Below, piece after piece: positions 36,231 to 43,401 of a stretch of 64,000 nt of DNA. Both the position numbers and the translations under genes were made by a program. The notes beneath the pieces are model-generated. The model made no database searches, had not been told where the DNA came from, and saw only the letters and a list, made by a program, of their open reading frames with translations. The DNA lies in the NCBI RefSeq assembly GCF_018223745.1, contig NZ_CP073653.1:3128001-3192000 (forward strand), written 5' to 3'. Each line of letters begins with the position of its first letter. Within the stretch, counting starts at the first letter, position 1. The stretch comes from Clostridium beijerinckii (GTDB lineage Bacteria; Bacillota; Clostridia; Clostridiales; Clostridiaceae).

Positions 36231-37910
36231 TTATCCCATTATACTTTTCATAAAGCTTTTTGCTGCGCCCTTTACTGATGCTATTGCTGCATCCCCAACA
36301 TTAAAGTAGCCAATTCCTTCAAAAGCATCATGTAATTCTTGTAATTTATTACATGGAATTGTATCATCTAATACCATATAATCTGAAGTAATCCCCTCTT
36401 CATTTGTTATTTCTTTCTTAAGATAACAAGATAAAATTAAATCACGTATCTTTTCCTTAGTTGCTCCTTCTGTTAATTCAGTTACACGTGTAAGATCCAA
36501 TTTTTCAGGTAATTTACTAATGATCTTTTCAGTTTCTGCATATTGGATTCTATCTGAAGTAACTTGTGCACCTTTAGTTAACATGCTTATCATTGCAGAA
36601 ATCTTTTTAATTTTAACTTCCGATTCTAATCCTTTTTCTATTTCTATTTGTAATCTTCTAGTAATTTCATTAACATCTTCAATTAAATAATTCAATGACC
36701 TTTGTGAATTTCTTATAATAGCCTGAAGCATCATTTCTCTTTGTTTATTATTTTCTAAATCACTTAATCCAGTAATTCTCTTTACACCTTTATATGTTCC
36801 AACACCAAGTAATACAGCAACACCTATTCCAGTAAACATACTTGAAAATCCAAGTATGCCTCCCATACCTAGTGATGCCAGTCCTGACGTGATGCCCGCA
36901 GCACTAACCCCCATTACTGATCCTGATAAATAAACCGCAGCTAATGGAACACCAACAGCAGTTGCTTTAGATGCTAAATCCTTCATAGATTTCGTAATTT
37001 CTGTGTCATTTTTCCTTTGAGCCAATATCTCTTCATCATTTTTTATTGCTGTCACAATATATTCAACTTGTTCCTCGTCAATTTCTAGATCATTATGTAA
37101 CTTAACAATAAATTGATTTTCCTTCCAACTTAGTTCCTTATTCTTTTTTCTAAAAATATAGATAATATCCTTTAATAAAGATTTTTTAACTACGTCATAA
37201 CTTACTTCTTCTACATTTTCTGATAAATAAGATAATAACTCTTCATTGCTTTCGACATTAGTATGATCAGTCATATATCCTCTTATTTCTAATCGGTCAT
37301 CTGCATCCATTTCAATTCTTACAATAAGTGATATAATTTCTGCGTATTCCTCAGCATCTATCTCATTATCATCTGAAAAAGTAAAGTTACAAACTAATTT
37401 TATGTAAGCTTTCTTTATACCTATATCCATCATTGACAAAGGGCAAGTTTGAGATGTACTAACAAAGTCACTCTCATCTTGTGCTTGTTCAACTATTCCA
37501 TTAATTAATTCTGTAAAATTTTCATATGAAATACCTCTAATATTATCAGTAATGTTCTTGCTTTCTCCATTTTTAAAATGAAAAATAACTTCCTTCTTTT
37601 CTTCGATTTTTCCATTATCTTTTTTTACTTCAGTACATATATATTCTGCTTTAGAAATTGTACTTAACTGAATTTTATCAGTGTCAGCTCCTAATGCATT
37701 TGTATATAAATATTCTCCTGTAAATAAACATCCCTCTTTAGCGCTGCCAAATATTGTTGTGTCTACAATAGCTAAAACATAATCTGGATTCAATCCTTGT
37801 GCCATACCAGAAATCGCACCATTTATTTTCTTTTCCGGTATATCTGGCGCTATAAAAACCTTATCTCCAAGGATTTTAACATTTTCTTTAATATACTTCT
37901 CTACTGACAT
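36231..37910 (-). CDS. Unrecognised protein of a two-gene module: PH-like N-terminus, TerB-like domain, glycine-zipper membrane segment
   Basis: The 559-residue protein has a ~150-residue N-terminal region (LAIVDTTIFGSAKEGCLFTG then EYLYTNAL) resembling PH-like domains that precede TerB-type modules. Residues ~165-295 show the acidic helical pattern of TerB (FTFSDDNEIDAEEYAEIISL and a second copy-like ELSWKENQFIVKLHNDLEID). A long small-residue hydrophobic segment (~318-372, VPLAAVYLSGSVMGVSAAGI onward) could insert in membranes as a glycine-zipper pore. The C-terminal ~180 residues are helical. It is the first gene of the module, with a promoter at 38040-38068. Sensing plus membrane effect is a reasonable guess only. 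Confidence 0.6.
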   Translation of the reverse strand: MSVEKYIKENVKILGDKVFIAPDIPEKKINGAISGMAQGLNPDYVLAIVDTTIFGSAKEGCLFTGEYLYTNALGADTDKIQLSTISKAEYICTEVKKDNGKIEEKKEVIFHFKNGESKNITDNIRGISYENFTELINGIVEQAQDESDFVSTSQTCPLSMMDIGIKKAYIKLVCNFTFSDDNEIDAEEYAEIISLIVRIEMDADDRLEIRGYMTDHTNVESNEELLSYLSENVEEVSYDVVKKSLLKDIIYIFRKKNKELSWKENQFIVKLHNDLEIDEEQVEYIVTAIKNDEEILAQRKNDTEITKSMKDLASKATAVGVPLAAVYLSGSVMGVSAAGITSGLASLGMGGILGFSSMFTGIGVAVLLGVGTYKGVKRITGLSDLENNKQREMMLQAIIRNSQRSLNYLIEDVNEITRRLQIEIEKGLESEVKIKKISAMISMLTKGAQVTSDRIQYAETEKIISKLPEKLDLTRVTELTEGATKEKIRDLILSCYLKKEITNEEGITSDYMVLDDTIPCNKLQELHDAFEGIGYFNVGDAAIASVKGAAKSFMKSIMG

Positions 37911-38039
37911 TATTCCACCCTACCCTTTTTCAAATTCTTTTTCTAGCATATCTAAAATAAAAGCTTAATTATGATCTACATCTGCAACTCTGTAATTTTC
38001 CTTAATAATAATTCCTATATTAGAATTTATTGTAAACAA

Positions 38040-38068
38040 ATTATAGCATAATCCACTCTAATTCTCTA
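38040..38068 (-). promoter_or_regulatory. Extended -10 promoter of the two-gene module
   Basis: On the minus strand TAGAGA is followed by a 17-nt spacer ending in TGC and then TATAAT (TGCTATAAT extended -10). It lies about 130 nt upstream of the 559-residue gene's ATG. The surrounding sequence closely matches the promoter upstream of the NERD gene at 42957-42985. Confidence 0.55.
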
Positions 38069-38104
38069 TCATATGTAATGTTTAATTATTTATAGTTATC
38101 GAAA

Positions 38105-38138
38105 AAAGCTGAGATTCTCTAAATTCAAGAAAATCTCA
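38105..38138 (-). terminator. Repeat-family hairpin, copy 3
   Basis: GCTGAGATTCTC and GAAAATCTCAGC pair on the minus strand with one G-U pair. It belongs with 10466-10498 and 31725-31757, lies downstream of the minus-strand gene at 38351-38590, and is followed on that strand by TTTTTTCG. It probably ends that transcript upstream of the module promoter. Confidence 0.65.
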
Positions 38139-38242
38139 GCTTATCTAATTCAATGTCCAATTATTATTATTTATATATCTATCAACTTGCTAAATTCTAA
38201 TGCTATAATTTTTAATATATCAAAAATTTAATATAGGCATTA

Positions 38243-38310
38243 ATTTAAAAATCCCACATTATAAATCAATGGTATAAGTTTATCTTCTAAGTTTTTAACC
38301 ATATCTTTAA
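38243..38310 (-). pseudogene. C-terminal fragment of the 827-residue methylase-type protein
   Basis: The minus strand encodes FKDMVKNLEDKLIPLIYNVG then FLN and stop. This aligns residue by residue with the C-terminus of the protein at 43402-45885 (FEDMIKSFENKLRPLIYELG then FLK and stop). The rest of that gene is absent here, and the sequence runs directly, with a frame change, into a protease remnant. Confidence 0.75.
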
Positions 38311-38360
38311 ATTATAATTAATTTCTATATTTGCAAATAAGAGTCCATCTTTATATTCTA
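38311..38360 (-). pseudogene. N-terminal fragment of a retropepsin-like protease
   Basis: Overlapping the end of the 79-codon gene, the minus strand encodes VEYKDGLLFANIEINYN, matching LEYKNGLLFVDMNIGYK at the start of the intact protease (2152-2532). The catalytic DTG region is missing. It shows that the protease/partner pair once existed here too. Confidence 0.7.
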
Positions 38361-38590
38361 CCTCTATAAGCTCTAATATTCTTCACTTCAATAATTATAT
38401 TTTCATTAGCTGTATGGTACACTACTGTACCTTCACTGCAATTCATAAGTTCTTTTGTTGCACTTTTATTATCATCTATAGCTTTAATAATTGCCATATC
38501 ATCTATAATTTTATTATTTCCTTCTAAATGCGAATCTAATATTTGAATCTTCACAAAAGTATTAGGATATGTTCTTCTAACTTCATCCAC
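38351..38590 (-). CDS. Paralogue of the protease partner protein, start codon lost
   Basis: The 79-residue product (from a GTG) matches the 81-residue partner at 2529-2774 in length and pattern: EVRRTYPNTFVKIQILDSHL against EVRNIYPNKFVLLRSLEAHI. Homology extends upstream of the GTG as WEDGLVD, like the paralogue's MKWE, but a TAA sits where the ATG-Lys should be. The gene is therefore probably decaying; translation from the GTG is possible. Its usual downstream protease is reduced to a fragment. Confidence 0.55.
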   Translation of the reverse strand: MDEVRRTYPNTFVKIQILDSHLEGNNKIIDDMAIIKAIDDNKSATKELMNCSEGTVVYHTANENIIIEVKNIRAYRGRI

Positions 38591-38799
38591 TAATCCATCT
38601 TCCCATTAGTAATTAACTTTATCAAAATAAACGTATTCCATATTTAGATGATTAAAACATTTGCTAATTCATGCAATTACCTATTTCTTCAAAAGTTCAT
38701 TTGTAAATCCCCCCTTTGATACTTAGAATATCATAGGGAGATGAAATAAAGGTTCACTCAATTACTATAATCTTCATTTTTTTATTTATTGTAATAATA

Positions 38800-38844
38800 A
38801 AAGAACCAAATAAAGTGCGTTGATCATACTTTAATTGGTTCTTT
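38800..38844 (-). terminator. Long hairpin terminator
   Basis: AAAGAACCAAATAAAGT and ACTTTAATTGGTTCTTT pair over 17 bp with one mismatch and an 11-nt loop. On the minus strand TTTTATTATT follows. It is downstream of the small Rpn-tail ORF at 38927-39088. Confidence 0.75.
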
Positions 38845-38926
38845 ATGTTAGTTTCCATTTCATGAATCTTTATAATAAATCCCTATAGGATTTAAGATAT
38901 TGCTTTTTTCTGGGTGCAAACTATCT

Positions 38927-39088
38927 TCAAAAAACAGATCCACTTTTATTCACATTTCCAAGTTCCCTCAAATTATCCCGAATAATTTCTTTTAATCCTT
39001 CTATTTTTCCTTCTTCAATTTTCTCTATATCTCTTTCCAATTGTTTATAAATTCCAAATTGTGCTTCGTACTCTTTTAGGAATTGCAT
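38927..39088 (-). pseudogene. Rpn-family C-terminal fragment
   Basis: The 53-residue reading frame (MQFLKEYEAQFGIYKQLERD then IEKIEEGKIEGLKEI) ends with the charged tail typical of Rpn proteins; LERDIEKIEEG matches LERDREKIEEG of the intact gene just upstream. A GGTGGGGGAT ribosome site precedes the ATG, so a short peptide may still be made, but the catalytic core is absent. Confidence 0.55.
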
Positions 39089-39133
39089 ATCCCCCACCCT
39101 TGCAGTTAATAACTCTTAGCTTTCTTCATCCTA

Positions 39134-39928
39134 TTATTCTAGTATTCTTCTTACTTCCTCTTCAGATATATTACATTCTTTTGCTATTTGGCTTATTGTA
39201 CATCCCGAATTTGAAAGCTTTAAAACTTTTTTTGTTAAAAGGATCCCTTCTTCTCTTCCCTCTTCAATTTTCTCTCTATCTCTTTCCAATAAAGTCATAA
39301 ATTCCACCTCCACTGAAATATCACTTTTAACTTCCTTCACTCTTCTATGTATATTCTTAACAAGATTTCCTTTAGCATGCTTTACCTTATCATCTGTTGA
39401 ATCTTCTACATAAGCAAGGAATTCTAATAGCTCATCACTTAAATCATTCATAATTCCTTTGGAATTTAATATTATTTTCTGAGCTTCATCGTTTAACATT
39501 ATACTATTATCTTCTAGGCATACATTTTGAAATGTATATTTATGGCGACCTTTATCAAACAAATCAAATGTACAAATAAAAATAATATAACTTTTAGCTA
39601 GTTTTCTATAATCTTCACCTTTACTTATTAGGTCTAAGTCGATGCTTCCTTGATAATATCGTAGTCTTTTAGGTAAATTTTTATGCTTTCCGCGTTGCAT
39701 TTCAACATTGTAAATTGTATTATTTTCATCTTTAACATAGACATCAAGTCTAATACCTTTGCTTTCAAGTAACAAATCTATAGTTTTCTGTTCTTCAACC
39801 ATTTCTACTTTTTCTATTTCAATCTCTAAAATCTTCTCTAATAATTCCTTACAGATTTCTTTATCGCTCATAACTTTTGCAAATAGGAAATCATCTTCAA
39901 GGTTTAACTCTTTTAAAGTTTTATTCAT
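39134..39928 (-). CDS. Rpn-family recombination-promoting nuclease (PD-(D/E)XK)
   Basis: The 264-residue protein has the family start LNLEDDFLFAKVMSDKEICK and the catalytic core GIRLDVYVKDENNTIYNVEM with Asp62, Glu76 and Gln78 (the D...ExQ variant of PD-(D/E)XK used by Rpn proteins). The C-terminus carries the charged EREREE-like tail and a helix-turn-helix-like ending (TISQIAKECNISEEEVRRIL). Members nick or cut DNA and promote RecA-independent recombination. Fragments of relatives at 17162, 33682 and 38927 suggest the family has been active or duplicated here. Confidence 0.85.
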   Translation of the reverse strand: MNKTLKELNLEDDFLFAKVMSDKEICKELLEKILEIEIEKVEMVEEQKTIDLLLESKGIRLDVYVKDENNTIYNVEMQRGKHKNLPKRLRYYQGSIDLDLISKGEDYRKLAKSYIIFICTFDLFDKGRHKYTFQNVCLEDNSIMLNDEAQKIILNSKGIMNDLSDELLEFLAYVEDSTDDKVKHAKGNLVKNIHRRVKEVKSDISVEVEFMTLLERDREKIEEGREEGILLTKKVLKLSNSGCTISQIAKECNISEEEVRRILE

Positions 39929-40098
39929 CTTAGTAACCTTACCTTATCTTTTATCTTTTGTTCTGATTATTAACAACATTATAGCTGATTAATCATAAGT
40001 TTTCAATATGTGACTAGCTTTAAAAAATTATAGATATTTTGGCAATAAAACTAGCTAAAATAATAGAATTTATCTATAAAAATTTAATAACCATCATA

Positions 40099-41346
40099 TT
40101 AAAGTAATTGATTATCTACAGCCTTTTTTAAATTAATTATAATATCTGCAATCCTTGTTGCCTCTTCTACATAGTTATCTTTAAGTTCCACACAGTTATC
40201 TGAAAAATGCTTAAAATCATAATTACGACCATTATTATCTAGAACGTATTCCCATAAAAGACTACCTGATCCTTTACGTTTTATTTCTCCTAAAATATTT
40301 ACTATTGCATCATTACATTCATTAAATACTTTACTATGTTCCTTTCGAAACGCTTCCCTATTTATACAATAATAAAATCCATCTTCATGCTTTTCCATAA
40401 AAGCGAAATAATAATATAGATTATATTCAACTGCAATACATATTGAAAAATTTACTTTTTTACCGCCAGCTAATGTGTATTCTCTAATTTTAAATACTAA
40501 ACCAGGCTCATAACTTCCTTTATAATATGCTTCAGCGTCTTCTCTGTTATATTCAATAGGGTCTACTTTCTTCTTAATGAATTGCTCATTTAGCTCGTCC
40601 ATAAAATTAACAAGTACTTCAGTTTTTATTTCATTTAAACTATTAGCTATAGTAATAGCAGCCATTAAATCATCTGCATTTTTAATAAGATTTTTCATAG
40701 CTTCAGCCATTTTTTCTTCACCTACTAACTTTTCAATAAGATATAAATATTGTTCTATCAAACTGTGAGGAGTCATATCTTGATTAGTTGCTCCTAAGCA
40801 GGCTTTTAACCAATTCAATATATGCTCTTTAAAGCTTACACATCTTAAATATCTCTTATCCATGCCATCTGCACTTTGTTCTGAAGGATATTTTCCATCT
40901 AAAGTCAAATAATATATTAAATAATTAGAATTTACACCTTTTGAATATTCCTCATATCTAAATAGTTGTTTATCTTGATCACCTGCATCAATTTTCATCT
41001 CAATTGCTACACACATCTTTTCGCATTTAAGAAAAAAGTCAATTCTGCCATTTTCAAATACCCATTCTCTTTCAACAGCCCATGAATAATTTAAAAAGGT
41101 TTTAGAAATGCCAATTTCTTTTAAGAATAGATTAAGATATGTATCATCCATTCCATGATTTTCTCTAGGATTTAATAAGGCATAAATCAAATTAGAATGT
41201 GTAAACACTTCATCTCTCTCAATATTTAGTGCCGTAAAAATATTAAAGCTAATATTATGATATTTTTGAGTCATTTTATTTGCTTTTATTAATTTGCCCG
41301 CCTCTTTTATTAGGGTTTCCTCTCTAAGTAAATTATCTTTACGCAT
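40099..41346 (-). CDS. PD-(D/E)XK nuclease family protein (PDDEXK_4)
   Basis: The 415-residue protein fits the PDDEXK_4 family: FNIFTALNIERDEVFTHSNL, YALLNPRENHG, then GRIDFFLKCEKMCVAIEMKI with Asp103, Glu116 and Lys118 as the nuclease residues, followed by DAGDQDKQLFRYEEY. The rest has no known domain. Such genes occur singly in defence islands and prophages. GGGAG precedes the ATG. It is separated by 125 nt from the NERD gene, so they may or may not be co-transcribed. Confidence 0.82.
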   Translation of the reverse strand: MRKDNLLREETLIKEAGKLIKANKMTQKYHNISFNIFTALNIERDEVFTHSNLIYALLNPRENHGMDDTYLNLFLKEIGISKTFLNYSWAVEREWVFENGRIDFFLKCEKMCVAIEMKIDAGDQDKQLFRYEEYSKGVNSNYLIYYLTLDGKYPSEQSADGMDKRYLRCVSFKEHILNWLKACLGATNQDMTPHSLIEQYLYLIEKLVGEEKMAEAMKNLIKNADDLMAAITIANSLNEIKTEVLVNFMDELNEQFIKKKVDPIEYNREDAEAYYKGSYEPGLVFKIREYTLAGGKKVNFSICIAVEYNLYYYFAFMEKHEDGFYYCINREAFRKEHSKVFNECNDAIVNILGEIKRKGSGSLLWEYVLDNNGRNYDFKHFSDNCVELKDNYVEEATRIADIIINLKKAVDNQLL

Positions 41347-41471
41347 AACTCTTTGACTCCCTTTTATAAACTTAATTATTTGTAAACTAACTTCAAAAGT
41401 TTTTTAATACTAATTCCTTAGAATGAGTACTTTCATAACTTCGGACATATTCTTCAGTTTATCTATGGATT

Positions 41472-42863
41472 TTAATACAGAATATCTATATTAAATACAT
41501 TAAGAATTCCTTCCCCATATTTATCAACCTTAATTTCTCCAAAGCCCTTTACTCCCAAAAGCTGATCCTTTGTTCTTGGCTTAACTTTAATTAATTCATC
41601 AATTTGTTCATCTTTAAAAATCATAAATGGTTTAATTCTTTCTTTTTTAGCTATCTCTATTCTAAACTTCTTTAATTGATTTCTCATCTCTAATTCCCAT
41701 TTAGTATTAGATTCATCATCAATCTTCTTATCCGCATTTGCAACATATTCTTCAATAATCTTTAAAATATCATTTCCATACTTATTAATCTTTACTTCAC
41801 CTAGTCCTTTAATATTAAACAGCTGTTCCGTTGTTTTTGGCTTATTCTCAACAAGATTATTAATCGTGCTACCAGAAAAAACATAATGATATTTTAAAGC
41901 ATTATATCCTTCTTCTTTTGCCTTTTCATTTCTATAGAGTTTTAATTTTTCTGCAAGCTGACTATCACTCTCGCTTAATTCAACCGTTTCATCTATTTTC
42001 TTTTTACTTGATTTTTCTACATTTTTAATATCGTTAAAATCTACTTCAGATACTTCACAAATACTTTTCTCTACAATATTGATACTAGCTTCTTTACTAA
42101 AATCTTCTTCTGTAATTCCAAACTTTGCTTCATAATCTATATTTATAGGTGTATGTTTTTCTTTAAAGTAATCTGCTATTTTAAAGGCCATTTCTTCTTT
42201 GAAAACAGTTTTCCTTAATTCATTTTCTAAATTTTCAATGTAATTCCCCAATTTTTCTGCTCTTATTATTTGATTTTGGATTTCTTCAGGTGCATATTTT
42301 TTTCTTATTATCGCTTTTGGATTAGCCATTATAACAAGAGATCTTAAAGGTACATTATCACATTCAAAAACTTCCTTAAGAACTTTTCTTATTAGATTCA
42401 CATGCTTTTTATTTTGTTCAATGGGACTAAGCATACCTTCCTTATTTTCATATCCATTCTTGTTCTTATAAACTCGTATGAATTCTCCATCACTATTTAT
42501 ATTTACGTCTCCCAAAAGCTGTTTTGTCTCAATAACACAAATATATTTCTTTGTTATAAGTAGATAATCGATTTGAGAGACTAGCCCATCATATTCAATT
42601 CTTATATCATGTAAATATAGAAAAGGTAATATGCAATTTTTTAATTCGAAATCAACTGTTTTTTCTCCTTGTAATCCTCTTTTCATAGCTCGTATTTCTT
42701 TATTAACTAATTCCTTTTTTTCATCGTTATTTAACTTTGATAATAACACCTCTAAAACTTTTAAATTATCATTTTCTCCTATAAAATCTTTAATTGCTGT
42801 TGGCTTTGTAATACTTTTAAATTCTGAACCTTCTATATTTAATAAATTCGAAATAAACCCCAT
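41472..42863 (-). CDS. NERD-domain nuclease-related protein with two HRDC domains
   Basis: The 463-residue protein has an N-terminal NERD domain (about 50-175), with LQGEKTVDFELKN, SQIDYLLITKKYICVIETKQ and a downstream GYENKEGMLSPIEQNKKHVN segment. NERD is a PD-(D/E)XK-related fold. Two HRDC-like domains follow (TTEQLFNIKGLGEVKINKYG and TKDQLLGVKGFGEIKVDKYG), usually nucleic-acid binding modules of RecQ. The start at 42863 (MGFISNLL) has GAAGGTGGG at 10 nt; a GTG 15 nt upstream overlaps that site. No helicase is attached. Function unknown. Confidence 0.82.
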   Translation of the reverse strand: MGFISNLLNIEGSEFKSITKPTAIKDFIGENDNLKVLEVLLSKLNNDEKKELVNKEIRAMKRGLQGEKTVDFELKNCILPFLYLHDIRIEYDGLVSQIDYLLITKKYICVIETKQLLGDVNINSDGEFIRVYKNKNGYENKEGMLSPIEQNKKHVNLIRKVLKEVFECDNVPLRSLVIMANPKAIIRKKYAPEEIQNQIIRAEKLGNYIENLENELRKTVFKEEMAFKIADYFKEKHTPINIDYEAKFGITEEDFSKEASINIVEKSICEVSEVDFNDIKNVEKSSKKKIDETVELSESDSQLAEKLKLYRNEKAKEEGYNALKYHYVFSGSTINNLVENKPKTTEQLFNIKGLGEVKINKYGNDILKIIEEYVANADKKIDDESNTKWELEMRNQLKKFRIEIAKKERIKPFMIFKDEQIDELIKVKPRTKDQLLGVKGFGEIKVDKYGEGILNVFNIDILY

Positions 42864-42956
42864 ATCATTTATACCCACCTTCTTTAAATAATTTCAGTTA
42901 ATATTAAGCTTATTTTTATTATCCTTATTTCGATAATAAAAAGATTATTATCAAAA

Positions 42957-42985
42957 ATTATAGCATAATTACTCCTTATTCTCCA
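42957..42985 (-). promoter_or_regulatory. Extended -10 promoter of the NERD gene
   Basis: TGGAGA, 17-nt spacer ending TGC, then TATAAT on the minus strand. The stretch around it (ATTATGCTATAAT preceded by GAGAATWAGGAGT-like sequence) closely matches 38040-38068. Confidence 0.55.
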
Positions 42986-43401
42986 TCATTTGTAATATAC
43001 TTGTTAAATTCTTTGCATAAAATAAATCTAACACAAGAAATAATACTTGGTTAGATTTGTTGGATTATATTCACAATATAGAACAAAATTTAATAATAAA
43101 ACAGTTTAGCCAAATTATTCTTAAGCTTCCTTTATACTTTACTTCCATTAGTAGACAGTCTTAATATTTGAATATTATATTTTTATTTTCAGTATTTCTT
43201 CTTTACTAAGTTTTGAATATTAACTCCATTTAAGCTCACATAGTTTTTTTGATCTCTTAAAGAAGTCTGTAATTATCTAATATTTTACTTATGCAAAATT
43301 GTATCATATTGGTACATATGAAAAAGCAGTAAATCAAGTTTTTATTAATTTACCGCCTAAAATCATATGCTATTATAGAATATTAGTGTATATTGCTATT
43401 A
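42986..43401 (-). other. Gap with hairpins and a short gene remnant
   Basis: AAATCTAAC / GTTAGATTT (43024-43058) is a hairpin with T-rich minus-strand tail. A remnant KLSKEEILKIKI at about 43177-43214 (minus) also occurs as a 27-codon ORF at 50894-50977. Nothing else is supported. Confidence 0.4.
43320..43358 (-). terminator. Terminator of the methylase-type gene
   Basis: On the minus strand GCGGTAAAT pairs with ATTTACTGC (one G-U pair) and T5 follows, 45 nt past the gene's stop codon. Confidence 0.65.
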
